From: Mesorhizobium sp.
GTDB taxonomy: Bacteria; Pseudomonadota; Alphaproteobacteria; Rhizobiales; Rhizobiaceae
Direction of reading: 5' to 3'
Length of the DNA stretch: 64,000 nucleotides
NCBI RefSeq assembly: GCF_024710845.1
Contig: NZ_JANJTZ010000022.1
Coordinates: 62,001 to 126,000, forward strand
Shown here: one piece after another, positions 48,106-58,500 of the stretch
Layout: every line of letters begins with the position of its first letter
How positions within the stretch are numbered: the stretch's first letter is position 1
Notes under the pieces: model-generated
The model's input: only the letters and a program-made list of their open reading frames with translations
The model's database searches: none
What the model was told of the DNA's origin: nothing
Program-made: the position numbers and the translations under genes

Positions 48106-49050
48106 ATGCGTCGTTACGTTCTTCCCCTGGCCGCCGCCTGCGCGCTCACGGCCGTTTCCATCGTCACCGCCTTCGCCCACTCCACGCTTGAAAAAGCGGA
48201 AGCGCCGGCGGGTTCCTACAAGGCCGTCCTGCGCATCCCGCACGGCTGCGACGGCCAGGCCACCCATACGGTCAGGATCGACCTGCCCGAAGGCTTCATC
48301 GGCGCCAAGCCGATGCCGAAGGCGGGCTGGCAGCTCGCCACCGAGAAGGGCGACTACGCCAAAACCTACAAGCTGCACGGCAAGGAGGTCTCCTCCGGGG
48401 TCAAGTCGGTCACCTGGAGCGGCGGCGACCTGGCCGACGAGTTCTTCGACGAGTTCGCCATCAACGGCTCCCTGTCGGCCGATCCCGGTGCGAAGCTTCC
48501 TTTCATCGTCACGCAGCTGTGCAAGGACGGCCAGGTTGCCTGGAAGGAGGTCGCGGCCGAGGGCCAGGATCCGCATTCGCTGAAGTTCCCGGCGCCTTTC
48601 GTGACCATCGCGGCGGCGGCCGACGCCGGACATGGCGGCCATATGGCGGCCGACGCGGTCAAGGTCGGCGACCTGACGCTCACCGGCGGCTGGCTGCGCG
48701 CCATGCTGCCCGGCCAGCCCGCGGGCGGCGGCTTCGTGACGATCGCCAATGGCGGTTCGGCCCCGGACCGGATGATCGGCGTCTCGACCACCGCCGCCGG
48801 CAAGTCCGAGATGCACATGATGGAGATCAAGAACGACGTCATGGTCATGCGGCCGGTCGACGGCGGCATCGAGATTCCGGCCGGCCAGACCGTCGAGCTG
48901 AAGCCGGGCGGTCTGCACCTGATGTTCATGCAGGTGAAGGAGCCGTTCAAGGAGGGCACGACGGTCCCCGTCACGCTCGAATTCGAGAAGGCCGGCAAGG
49001 TCGAGCTGCTGCTGCCGGTCAAGGCGGCTTCCGACGCCCACGGGCACTGA
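48106..49050 (+). CDS. YcnI-like (DUF1775) plus PCu(A)C copper chaperone fusion
   Basis: A 314-residue exported protein. The signal peptide ends at AFA-HS (residue 24), so His25 is the mature N-terminus, as in YcnI copper proteins (also IPHGCDG near 45). A His/Gly linker (DAGHGGHM) joins the PCuAC domain at about 185-305 with its Met/His copper site: His237, Met238, Met248, His271 and Met273. It should carry copper in the periplasm, perhaps to cytochrome oxidase. Both domains in one chain is a known but notable architecture. Confidence 0.88.
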   Translation: MRRYVLPLAAACALTAVSIVTAFAHSTLEKAEAPAGSYKAVLRIPHGCDGQATHTVRIDLPEGFIGAKPMPKAGWQLATEKGDYAKTYKLHGKEVSSGVKSVTWSGGDLADEFFDEFAINGSLSADPGAKLPFIVTQLCKDGQVAWKEVAAEGQDPHSLKFPAPFVTIAAAADAGHGGHMAADAVKVGDLTLTGGWLRAMLPGQPAGGGFVTIANGGSAPDRMIGVSTTAAGKSEMHMMEIKNDVMVMRPVDGGIEIPAGQTVELKPGGLHLMFMQVKEPFKEGTTVPVTLEFEKAGKVELLLPVKAASDAHGH

Positions 49051-49056
49051 CGCTGT

Positions 49057-49913
<857 letters not shown>

Positions 49914-49917
<4 letters not shown>

Positions 49918-50624
49918 TCGACCGCCTGTCCCACAATGGTACGAAGAAACGCGGTCAGATCGTCGGTGACGTAGTCGACCTCGTCGTCGAGGGCCGGGTC
50001 GCGCTCCCAGATCTCGGAGAAGGTCGGCTCGAAATTGTGCGGCACGATCAGCACCGTCGTCATGCCGAGCGCCTTCGGCACGACGAGGTTTCGCGCCAGG
50101 TCCTCGAACATGACGGCCGTCGGGCCGGCGACCTTGTGCAGGTCGACGAACTTCTCGTAGGTGCCGCGTGCCGGCTTGGGCAGGAGCCCGGCCGCGACAA
50201 TGTCGAAGATGTCGTCGAATTCCTCGAGCACGCCGAGCTGGCGAGCCGTACGCTCCGCATGCCCGCGGTCGCCATTGGTGAAGATGAACTTGCGGCCCGG
50301 CAGCGCCTTGATCGCCGCGCCCAGCTGCGGGTTCGGCTTCACCCAGGAATAGTCGATGTCGTGCACCTTCTGCAGGAAATCGTCGGGATCGATGCGATGC
50401 CGTTCCATCAGGCCGTTCAGCGTCGTGCCGTATTCGAGATAGAGCTCCTTCTGGAGGACCCTTGCCTCGTCGCGCGGCAGTTTGAGAAGCTCCGACACAT
50501 AGGCCGTCATCTTCACGTCGATCTGCGCGAACAGGTTCGAATGATGCGGATAGAGCGTATTGTCGAGGTCGAACACCCAGTCGGTGACATGGGAGAAACG
50601 GGCGGGTGAAGGACTGTTGGTCAT
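49914..50624 (-). CDS. HAD-family pyrimidine 5'-nucleotidase-like hydrolase
   Basis: A 236-residue HAD hydrolase. The nucleophile Asp19 and acid Asp21 are in FDLDNTLYP; FIFTNGDRGH near 110 and VMFEDLARNL near 170 complete motifs II and IV. The LDNTLYPHHSN start is typical of the SDT1-like pyrimidine 5'-nucleotidase group found beside dapD/argB in rhizobia. The ATG at 50624 is chosen over an upstream in-frame start. It overlaps the DUF817 start. Confidence 0.9.
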
Positions 50625-50724
50625 GCCGTTCCATACTTCATCGCGATGACGGTCGAAAAGCGGCAATGCGCTACATCAGCCGCCACCTCTAGCGCGGCTC
50701 GCGCCCACGGCCTCCACAGTCGGA

Positions 50725-51552
50725 TCAGAAGTACTCCGAAATCAGGAAACCTTCCTCGAAACCTGCGCGGAAATGCGGCCGCCAGACATCGAGGCTGCCG
50801 CGCAGCGCGCGCCGAAGTGCGATTCGCGCGTCGCGGTCCAGAAAGGAGCCTTTCGCGAAGAGTTCGGGCCGGGAAAACGCCAGTTGCTCAAGTCCGTGCG
50901 ACAGGCTCCGTCGGGTCTCCTCACCTATGGCGAGCCCGTTCGCGAGCCGCAGAACTTCGGTCAGGCCGACCGGCAAGCTGCGGTTCGCCTCGACAGGGTC
51001 CAGCGAATGGTCCAGCCCCGTTGCGTCAACGCCGATCATGCCCAGGAAATCGTCGAGAATGCTGCCGTTGGGCCACTGCCGCTCGTCGTAGGGCGCCAGA
51101 ACGAGCTTATGTCCATCGGCGGCGGCCCATTTGGCCAGATTGGAGCCGTAGGTGGGATCGTAGTTCCCCTTTTCTTCTATCGGCGCGACCCGTCGACCAT
51201 GTCGCACCATCTGGTTGAAGACGGAGACGAGGCGGTCGTCGGGCGCGCGCAAGCTCCCGATCGCGCGAAGAAAGGGCGCCGGATCGAAGGCATGCTTCGA
51301 AAAGCTCTCCGAACTCACAATGCAGATGTCGCAGCCCGCCTCGGCAGCCGCGTCGATGTAACGGTTCAGCAGTGCGGATGCAGCGGGGTCCGAACGCAGG
51401 AACGCGTGGCCGAGAAGGGTGTGATTGGTCGTCCCCTCCCACCCCAGATACCATGCACCGCGCTGCCGCAGAGCGGCGTGATTTTTGTGCAGGGAGGCTT
51501 GAAGGGCCGACGTGCCCGTCTTGTGCGGCCCGACGTGAATAAAAAGTCTCAT
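50725..51552 (-). CDS. Sulfotransferase-like protein
   Basis: A 275-residue protein whose first motif HVGPHKTGTSALQ at 6-18 fits the P-loop-like PAPS-binding loop of bacterial sulfotransferase-like proteins. A later Ser/Arg region (VSSESFSKHAF) could match the 3'-phosphate site. No acceptor can be named. It is a single gene between the HAD hydrolase and a GGDEF gene. Confidence 0.65.
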   Translation of the reverse strand: MRLFIHVGPHKTGTSALQASLHKNHAALRQRGAWYLGWEGTTNHTLLGHAFLRSDPAASALLNRYIDAAAEAGCDICIVSSESFSKHAFDPAPFLRAIGSLRAPDDRLVSVFNQMVRHGRRVAPIEEKGNYDPTYGSNLAKWAAADGHKLVLAPYDERQWPNGSILDDFLGMIGVDATGLDHSLDPVEANRSLPVGLTEVLRLANGLAIGEETRRSLSHGLEQLAFSRPELFAKGSFLDRDARIALRRALRGSLDVWRPHFRAGFEEGFLISEYF

Positions 51553-51740
51553 CTGCCCGCTTGTGAAATGGCTGTCCGGCTCGCGCCGGATTGTCCCGAC
51601 GCTAGCTCCCGACGCAGGACGTGTCCATGCCGACGGACATTCGACCGTGGCCGACATTTGCCCTTCCGACGACCAGATCGCTAAAACTTTAACGATCGGC
51701 TGAACCTGAATTTCAGGCGCATCTGCGATCAGTCGCGATC

Positions 51741-52502
51741 ATGGAACGCAGCGTGATTTCAGTCTTCGTCAAGGCAGGTGTGGCAACGGTCCTGTCGATC
51801 GTCGCCTCCCTGGCCGTCGTGGCCGGCATGGGCGTCGAGATCTCCGGCGCTTCGCTGTGGCTGCCGATCCTGTGCCCGCTGCTGGTCGCATTCCCGGCAA
51901 GCTCGTTCACCTACTGGCAGAAGCATCGGCTGCGGCTGCTCAACGACGAACTGCGCGCCGCCCATGCCGCGCTGGAACAGGCGAACGCCAGGCTGGCCGA
52001 GAAAACCCGGCGCGACGTGATGACCGGCTTCCTCAATCGCGAGGCATTCTTCTCTGCCCTCGACGCGACGCGGCGCAAGCCGAACCGCGGCGCGCTGCTG
52101 CTCGTCGATGCCGACCATTTCAAGCGGATCAATGACAATTTCGGCCATCTGGTCGGCGACGACGCGCTGCTCGACATAGCCGCCGCCATCGGCCGCGCCA
52201 CGAGCGCCGCGGATATCGTGGGGCGGATCGGCGGCGAGGAATTCGCCGTCTTCCTCGTCGGGGCGAACAGCGACAAGGCCGAGAAAGCGGCCGAGCGCAT
52301 CCGCGCCGAGGTCGAGGCGATCGGTTTCATGCCGGCGCAGGGAACGACGCTGAAGCTCACGATCAGCGTCGGCGGAACCGTCTGCTGGTCGGATGCCAAG
52401 ATCTCCGAACTGATGCGCCAGGCCGACCGCCAGCTCTACCGCGCCAAGAATGCCGGCCGCAACCGCGTCATGTTCGAATCGCAGCAGCGGCTCGCCGCCT
52501 GA
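51741..52502 (+). CDS. Membrane diguanylate cyclase (GGDEF), I-site lost
   Basis: A 253-residue protein with two N-terminal helices (about 10-30 and 38-56), a coiled-coil linker (LRLLNDELRAAHAALEQANA) and a GGDEF domain. GGEEF is at 164-168 and intact, but the inhibitory site reads SAAD at 155-158 instead of RxxD, so product inhibition should be weak. It is a paralogue of 43445-44215. Confidence 0.9.
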   Translation: MERSVISVFVKAGVATVLSIVASLAVVAGMGVEISGASLWLPILCPLLVAFPASSFTYWQKHRLRLLNDELRAAHAALEQANARLAEKTRRDVMTGFLNREAFFSALDATRRKPNRGALLLVDADHFKRINDNFGHLVGDDALLDIAAAIGRATSAADIVGRIGGEEFAVFLVGANSDKAEKAAERIRAEVEAIGFMPAQGTTLKLTISVGGTVCWSDAKISELMRQADRQLYRAKNAGRNRVMFESQQRLAA

Positions 52503-52580
52503 GGCGTGTTGCGGGGTGCTGTTGCGCTCCTCGTGCCATAGAGACTAAGACCCGCGGCGGACATTCGCCCGGGGGCGCTC

Positions 52581-53486
52581 TTGGAACTGTGGATACCCAT
52601 CACGATCGCCGCTGCGTTCCTGCAGAACCTGCGCTCGGTCGGCCAGAAGCACTTGAAGGGGGTAATGGGCACCACGGGCGCGACCTTCGTCCGATTCGGT
52701 TTCGGCCTGCCCTTCGCCGCGTTCTACGTCGTCCTCCTCAACCGGATCGCCGGCTACGCATTCCCGGCCATGCCGCCGGAATTCTTCGGCTGGGTCATTG
52801 CCGGCGGCCTAGGCCAGATCGCCGCCACCTTCCTGCTCGTCCATCTGTTCTCGTTCCGCAATTTCGCCGTCGGCACCGCCTATTCGCGCACCGAGCCGGC
52901 GCAGGCGGCCTTGTTCGGGCTGGTATTCCTCGGCGAGACGGTAACGGCGGGAACGCTGATGGCGATCGCGGTGTCGGTGTTCGGCGTCATGCTGATCTCG
53001 GTGGCGCATACGGCACTCACGGCCCGCAACCTGGTCGCGACGACCTTCTCGCGCACGGCGCTGATCGGGCTTGCCTCGGGCACGTGCTTCGGCGTGTCGG
53101 CGGTCGCCTATCGCGCCGCGTCGCTGTCGCTCGGCGGTCCCAATTTCACCATGCAGGCGGCGATCACCCTTCTGGTCGTGATCTCGTTCCAGACGCTGAT
53201 CATGGCGGCGTGGATGCTCGCCCGCGACCGGGCCGAGTTGCGCCGGATCGCCGACGCCTGGAAGCCGTCGCTGTTCGTCGGCTTCGTCGGCGCCACGGCC
53301 TCGTTCGGCTGGTTCATGGCTATGACACTGCAGCAGGCAGCGATCGTCAAGGCGCTGGCGCAGATCGAGATGATCTTCACCTTCGCCTCGTCGGTCTTCT
53401 TCTTCAAGGAGAGGATCAACCGTTTCGAGACGGCCGGCTGCGCGCTGATCGTCGGCGGAATCCTGCTCCTGCTGCTCGTTGACTGA
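52581..53486 (+). CDS. EamA/DMT-superfamily transporter
   Basis: A 301-residue membrane protein with about ten hydrophobic helices in two EamA repeats; SYAYSRTEPAQAALFGLVFLGE-type sequence ends the first repeat and FASSVFFFKERINRFE the second. It probably exports a small metabolite. The start is a TTG at 52581; no ATG precedes the first helix. Confidence 0.85.
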   Translation: MELWIPITIAAAFLQNLRSVGQKHLKGVMGTTGATFVRFGFGLPFAAFYVVLLNRIAGYAFPAMPPEFFGWVIAGGLGQIAATFLLVHLFSFRNFAVGTAYSRTEPAQAALFGLVFLGETVTAGTLMAIAVSVFGVMLISVAHTALTARNLVATTFSRTALIGLASGTCFGVSAVAYRAASLSLGGPNFTMQAAITLLVVISFQTLIMAAWMLARDRAELRRIADAWKPSLFVGFVGATASFGWFMAMTLQQAAIVKALAQIEMIFTFASSVFFFKERINRFETAGCALIVGGILLLLLVD

Positions 53487-53673
53487 CTCTTAGCCATTCC
53501 CGCCGGAGTTTTTCGGACCGGGCCGTCCGGTTAAGGATTTGGAAACCACGCCACACGTGAATGCGTAACAAGCCCGCCGGGCCCGAGACGATGGCATGCT
53601 TTTGGCTTGAACAGGTATGGGCGTGCCGAATTGATCCGGCATTGCCGAGCCGTATCAACCCGGGACCGCACCG

Positions 53674-53841
53674 ATGACAACGACAGAGTCACCCATGCCG
53701 AAGACGAGCCGCCGCCGCTTCCTCAAGGCGCTTCTCTTCGCGCTGCCCGCCCTCGCGATCTTCAAGCATGTCCGCCCGACACGGCACGACGACATCGTCG
53801 AAGTCGACGGCTGGATCCTGAAGCGGAGCGACCTCGCATGA
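53674..53841 (+). CDS. Tat-signal-type mini-protein preceding GMC oxidoreductase
   Basis: A 55-residue protein. SRRRFLKALLFALPALA at about 11-27 is a twin-arginine-type signal; the rest is a short charged tail ending VDGWILKRSDLA. ATGs at 53674 and 53695 are in frame. Its stop overlaps the GMC oxidoreductase ATG (ATGA), so the two are coupled. The oxidoreductase has no signal peptide of its own, so the mini-protein may carry it across the membrane or anchor it. It has been found only by reading; no family is recognised. Confidence 0.7.
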   Translation: MTTTESPMPKTSRRRFLKALLFALPALAIFKHVRPTRHDDIVEVDGWILKRSDLA

Positions 53842-55277
53842 TTTTCCAGGACATGGCCGCCTACCGGGCGGCGAGCCATATGCCGCGCGTCGCCATCATC
53901 GGCGGCGGAGTGGCCGGCATCACCATCGCCCGCAAGCTTGATGCCCGGGGCATCCCGTGCGTCCTCTTCGAGGCGGGCGGCGAGGACATCACCGAGGAGT
54001 CGCAGGACTTCTACAAGGGGCGCACGGTCGGGGACCAGTATTTCGATCTCGACGTGACGCGCCTGCGCTATCTCGGCGGATCGTCCAACCACTGGGCCGG
54101 CTGGTGTCGCGTGCTCGACGCCTACGATTTCGAGCCCAGGTCCTACATTCCCCATTCCGGCTGGCCGATCCGTCGCGCCGACATCGAGCCCTTCCTCGAC
54201 GAGACGCGCGCCATCCTCGGCCTGCGCGAATTCAGGGCGACACGGCCCCTCACCGACGATTTCGGCCGGATGGACCTGATCAAGAGCGACGCGGTTCGGT
54301 TCGGCACGCAGTTCCGGGGCGAGCTGGAATCCAGCCGCAACGTCGCGGTCGTGCTCAACACGACGGTCCTCGAACTTGCCGGCGACGGGCGGGCGGTGAC
54401 GGGGGCGAAGCTCTTCTCGGCGGGCGCGCCGGCCGGCGATTTCACCGCGCCCCATTTCGTCGTGGCAACCGGCGGCCTGGAAAACTCGCGTCTGCTCCTG
54501 TGGTCGAATGCGCAGTCGAACGGCGCGGTGGTGCCGAACGCCAAGGCGCTCGGCCGCTACTGGATGGAACATCCGATGTACTGGGCCGGCAACGCCCTCA
54601 TCACCAACCAGGAAGCGCTGGAGTTCGACGAAGAGGGCGAGTGCTTCATGATCCCGACGCCGCAGGCCATGGCCGAGCGCGGCGTCACGAACTTCCATAT
54701 CCAGCTCGAGACCATGCCTTACCACGGCACCAAGCAGATGATCGCCGAGATGGCGTGCTATGCACCACGTTTCACGGAATGGGTCTCGAGCGCGATCGGC
54801 ATGCACCTGCAGTGCAGCGCCCGCGTCCACATCGACTGGGAGCAGCCGCCGGAGGAATCGAACCATGTCGCGCTGTCAACGACCGAGCGCGATGCGGCGG
54901 GCGTGCCGCGCATGGAGCTTCACTGGAAGAAGGGCGACCTCGACCGCAAGACGCTCGTCGAAGGCATGCGCATGTTCGGCGAAGAGATCGCGCTCAAGGA
55001 CATCGGCCGGCTGCACATCAGCGACTGGGTGTTGAACGGCGAGGACTGGCCCACCGACATGGAACTCGCCGGCAACCACCACATGGGCGGAACGCGCATG
55101 GGCACCGACCCGTCGACGAGTGTCGTCGACGCGAACAGCAAGGTCCACGGCATGGAGAATCTCTACGTCGCCGGCTCCTCGGTGTTCGCGACGGCGGGCC
55201 AATGCACGCCGACCACGACGATCACCGCGCTGTCGCTGCGCCTCGGAGACCACCTGTCGCGGACGGTGGCGTCGTAA
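53838..55277 (+). CDS. GMC-family FAD oxidoreductase
   Basis: A 479-residue flavoprotein. GGGVAGITIARKL at 22-34 binds ADP of FAD; GGSSNHWAGW near 78-87 and the C-terminal NHHMGGTRMGTDP...LYVAGSSVFATAGQ are GMC/choline-dehydrogenase-like, with active-site His in HHMGG. It should oxidise an alcohol or sugar. It lacks a signal peptide; see the coupled gene at 53674. Confidence 0.9.
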   Translation: MIFQDMAAYRAASHMPRVAIIGGGVAGITIARKLDARGIPCVLFEAGGEDITEESQDFYKGRTVGDQYFDLDVTRLRYLGGSSNHWAGWCRVLDAYDFEPRSYIPHSGWPIRRADIEPFLDETRAILGLREFRATRPLTDDFGRMDLIKSDAVRFGTQFRGELESSRNVAVVLNTTVLELAGDGRAVTGAKLFSAGAPAGDFTAPHFVVATGGLENSRLLLWSNAQSNGAVVPNAKALGRYWMEHPMYWAGNALITNQEALEFDEEGECFMIPTPQAMAERGVTNFHIQLETMPYHGTKQMIAEMACYAPRFTEWVSSAIGMHLQCSARVHIDWEQPPEESNHVALSTTERDAAGVPRMELHWKKGDLDRKTLVEGMRMFGEEIALKDIGRLHISDWVLNGEDWPTDMELAGNHHMGGTRMGTDPSTSVVDANSKVHGMENLYVAGSSVFATAGQCTPTTTITALSLRLGDHLSRTVAS

Positions 55278-55357
55278 CCCAATGTTCAAGCCCTGGCAGA
55301 GCCCGATCTGCGGCGTCCGGGGTGACGTTCGCGCAGATTGGGCTCCGCATCTTCGCC

Positions 55358-56254
55358 CTACGGCACGATCAGTGTGCCCGCGCCGTGCTGGGTGAACAGT
55401 TCGAGCAGCACCGCGTGCGGCGTCTTGCCGTTGAGGATGACGACGCCTTCGACGCCGCGCTCGATTGCCTCGATGCAGGTCTCGACCTTGGGAATCATGC
55501 CGCCCGAGATCGTGCCGTCGCGGATCAGCGCCTTGGCCTGGGCCACGGTGAGCTCGGCGATCACGTTCTTGTCCTTGTCCATGACGCCGGGAACGTCGGT
55601 CAGGAACAGGAGGCGCGTGGCGTTCAGCGCGCCGGCGATGGCGCCGGCGAACGTGTCGGCATTGATGTTGTAGGTGTGGCCGTCGCGTCCGGGCGCCACC
55701 GGCGCCAGCACCGGGATCATCTCGGAGCGGGCCAGGAGATCGAGCAGCGTGCGGTCGACTTCGACCGGCTCGCCGACGAAGCCCAGATCGAGCACGCGCT
55801 CGATGTTCGAATCCGGGTCGATCATCGTCTTCTTGGCCTTTTCGGCAAAGACCATGTTGCCGTCCTTGCCGCAAAGCCCGATCGCCCATTCGCCCTCGGC
55901 GTTGATGAGCGCGACGATCTCCTTGTTGATCGAGCCGGCGAGAACCATCTCGACGATCTCGACCGTCTTCTGGTCCGTGACTCGCAGGCCGCCTTCGAAC
56001 TTCGATTCGATGCCCATCTTGCTGAGCATCGCGCCGATCTGGGGCCCGCCGCCATGGACGACGATCGGGTTGACGCCCGACTGCTTGAGCAGCGCTATGT
56101 CGCGCGCGAAGGCCTGGCCGAGCGCCGCGTCGCCCATGGCGTGGCCGCCATATTTCACCACGACCGTCTTGTTCTCGTAGCGCTGCATGTAGGGCAGCGC
56201 CGCCGAAAGCAGTCGCGCCTGCATTGCGGCGATTTCGGCTGTGTCAGTCGTCAT
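55358..56254 (-). CDS. argB: Acetylglutamate kinase
   Basis: A 298-residue enzyme, second step of arginine synthesis. KYGGHAMGD near 33-41 binds phosphate, [13 protein letters not shown] near 62-74 the glutamate, and [13 protein letters not shown] near 192-204 the nucleotide. The ATG is at 56254. It is part of the HAD/dapD/argB/engB group. Confidence 0.96.
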   Translation of the reverse strand: MTTDTAEIAAMQARLLSAALPYMQRYENKTVVVKYGGHAMGDAALGQAFARDIALLKQSGVNPIVVHGGGPQIGAMLSKMGIESKFEGGLRVTDQKTVEIVEMVLAGSINKEIVALINAEGEWAIGLCGKDGNMVFAEKAKKTMIDPDSNIERVLDLGFVGEPVEVDRTLLDLLARSEMIPVLAPVAPGRDGHTYNINADTFAGAIAGALNATRLLFLTDVPGVMDKDKNVIAELTVAQAKALIRDGTISGGMIPKVETCIEAIERGVEGVVILNGKTPHAVLLELFTQHGAGTLIVP

Positions 56255-56339
56255 GCTGATGTCCCGGCTGGAATGGTCGGCGGCGTCTTAGCGCATGTTT
56301 GCGACGGGTTCAAAGCGGGTGGCGGTAGAAATCGTGCCG

Positions 56340-57836
56340 TCACCCCGGCACATGGAACGGCGCGCGGCGCTTGTCCCAGCCGGAGATCTTCTCCAGTTGC
56401 CCCGCGAGGCTGTAGAGCGTCTCCTCGTCGCCCGGACGCCCCGCCGCCTGGATGCCGAGAGGCAATCCGGCCTTGGTGACGTGGACCGGCAGCGCGATCG
56501 AGGGCTGGCCGGTGACGTTCTGGATCGCCGGCCAGTGTGTGAACCACAGGCTCTTGTCCAGAAGCTGGCCGAACAGCTGCGGGAACCTGAGCAGCCAGGT
56601 GAGCCGCAGCTTGTCGAGAACGTTCTCGATGAACTCGTCGGCACCCTTCGGATCCATCGCGCCGACGGCAAGCGGCGGGTGCGCGATGACCGGCATCAGC
56701 ACGGCGGCGTATCGCGCTGTGTCGGTGATGATCTGCCGCGACGCCGCGTGCAGGCGCTCCAGCCCGGCATAGGTCTCGCCGGCGGTGAGCAGTTCGCCAT
56801 ACCGTGCCAGCACCCGCGACGCGCGCTCGATGTCGCCGGAGATGTCGCGGCCGACGCGCGCGCGTTCGATGCGAAGGAGGCCGGCGATGGACGAGGAGAC
56901 GCTGCCGGCGAAGTCGGCCATGAAGGCGCGGTCAGCAGTGGGAAGGTCTATCTCCTCGACCGAGTGGCCGCCTTCCCTGGCGAGCGCGACCGCCGCGTCC
57001 AGCGCCGCCTGCGTCTCCGCAGATATCTCCAGGCCGAGCGGCGACTTGCGATAGACCGCGAGCGTCAGTCTGCCCGGATCGCGCGCGGCGGCGGCGGCGA
57101 ACGTGCCCTTGGGCGGCCGGGCCGCGTAGGGCGCCAGCGGATCCGGCCCATGCGTCAGGTCGAGCAGCGTCGCGCTGTCACGCACCGTGCGGCTCACCGC
57201 ATGGTCGACGACGAAACCGTACCAGCTCTCGGTGACGAGCGGCGACAGCGGCACGCGGCCGCGCGAGGTCTTCATGCCGACGAGACCGGTGCAGGCGGAG
57301 GGAACGCGGATCGAGCCGCCGCCGTCCGAGGCGTGCGCCACGGCGACCACGCCGGCCGAGACGATCGAGGATGCGCCGCCGGAGGAACCTCCCGTCGTGT
57401 GGCCGGTGTTCCACGGATTGCGGGTGATGCCAAAGGCAGCCGATTCCGTCATCAGGCGAAGGCCGTATTCGGGCGAGGTGGTGGTGCAGATCGGGATGAG
57501 GCCGGCGGCGCGCTGGCGCTCGACCAGCACGGAATCGAAGTCCGGCACGAACACCGGCGCGCGGCTGCCGGAATGGGTGGCGATCCCCTTCTGGGCGATG
57601 CCGAGATCCTTGATGGCGAAGGGCACGCCCGCGAGCGGCGCGTTGCGATCGACTGTCTTCGCCGCCGCCCGCGCCTGGTCGTAGGTCTTCTCCGCCACGC
57701 AGTTGATCTGAGGGTTGACCTTCTCCAGCCGGGCAATCGCCGCCTCGACGAGTTCGGAAGGAGAGATCTCGCCCTTCCTCACGAGTTCCGCCTGTCCGAC
57801 TGCGTCGTATTCCCACAAGACCTGTTCGACCGACAT
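56340..57836 (-). CDS. Amidase-signature hydrolase
   Basis: A 498-residue amidase with the Ser-cisSer-Lys triad Lys76 (FAIKDLG), Ser151 (GGSSGGASS) and Ser175 (DGGGSIRVPS). It hydrolyses an amide of unknown identity; the family includes 6-aminohexanoate-cyclic-dimer hydrolases, acetamidases and indoleacetamide hydrolases. The ATG at 57836 matches the family start. It diverges from the ECF sigma gene. Confidence 0.9.
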   Translation of the reverse strand: MSVEQVLWEYDAVGQAELVRKGEISPSELVEAAIARLEKVNPQINCVAEKTYDQARAAAKTVDRNAPLAGVPFAIKDLGIAQKGIATHSGSRAPVFVPDFDSVLVERQRAAGLIPICTTTSPEYGLRLMTESAAFGITRNPWNTGHTTGGSSGGASSIVSAGVVAVAHASDGGGSIRVPSACTGLVGMKTSRGRVPLSPLVTESWYGFVVDHAVSRTVRDSATLLDLTHGPDPLAPYAARPPKGTFAAAAARDPGRLTLAVYRKSPLGLEISAETQAALDAAVALAREGGHSVEEIDLPTADRAFMADFAGSVSSSIAGLLRIERARVGRDISGDIERASRVLARYGELLTAGETYAGLERLHAASRQIITDTARYAAVLMPVIAHPPLAVGAMDPKGADEFIENVLDKLRLTWLLRFPQLFGQLLDKSLWFTHWPAIQNVTGQPSIALPVHVTKAGLPLGIQAAGRPGDEETLYSLAGQLEKISGWDKRRAPFHVPG

Positions 57837-57960
57837 GTCGCGTCCCCCTCGCTTTGGCAGAACGCTATCGGCGGCGCGCCGCTTTGGCAATGAAGGCGCA
57901 CCGGTCGAATGCGTCCACTGCGCCGTTGCAAATGCGCCACGAAGCCCTAACTTGGCCGCG

Positions 57961-58500
57961 ATGACGCCGCAGGACATTACCAAACTGATCGTGCGCACCT
58001 CGATGAAGGATCGCGCCGCCTTCGATCTGCTCTACCGGCAGACGAGCGCGAAACTCTTCGGCGTCTGTCTGCGTGTCTTGAACGACCGGACGGAAGCCGA
58101 AGAGGCGCTGCAGGAGGTCTTCGTCAAGATATGGACCAAGGCCGACCGTTTCGCCGTCTCCGACCTCAGCCCGATCTCGTGGCTGGTGGCGGTGGCGCGC
58201 AACCATTCGATCGACCGCATCCGCAAGAGGCGGCGGCCGGCGGTGGACCTGGACGAAGCGCTTGACGTCGCCGATCCGGCGCCCGGACCCGAAGCGCTGG
58301 CGGTGGCGGGCGGCGATCGGGACAGGATATTCTCCTGCCTCGATGAACTGGATCAGGACAGGGCCGCCGCGGTGCGCGGCGCCTACATCAGCGGCGAAAG
58401 CTACGCGGACCTTGCAGAGAGGTACAAGGTTCCGCTCAACACGATGCGGACCTGGCTGCGGCGCAGCCTGTTGAAACTCAGGGAATGCCTGGAGCGATGA
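57961..58500 (+). CDS. ECF RNA polymerase sigma factor
   Basis: A 179-residue sigma-70 family factor. Region 2 (DLLYRQTSAKLFGVCLRVL, DRTEAEEALQEVFVKIW, ISWLVAVARNHSIDRIRKRR) spans about 22-95 and region 4 (ESYADLAERYKVPLNTMRTW) about 140-160. It overlaps the anti-sigma gene by 4 bp, the usual pairing. It resembles the SigK-like ECF group. Confidence 0.93.
   Translation: MTPQDITKLIVRTSMKDRAAFDLLYRQTSAKLFGVCLRVLNDRTEAEEALQEVFVKIWTKADRFAVSDLSPISWLVAVARNHSIDRIRKRRRPAVDLDEALDVADPAPGPEALAVAGGDRDRIFSCLDELDQDRAAAVRGAYISGESYADLAERYKVPLNTMRTWLRRSLLKLRECLER

Noticed and set aside
53592-53607. A GG-N10-GC spacing resembling a sigma-54 promoter before the Tat mini-protein
   Set aside because: The -12 element reads TGGC rather than TTGC and no enhancer-binding regulator is near; too weak to list as a feature.
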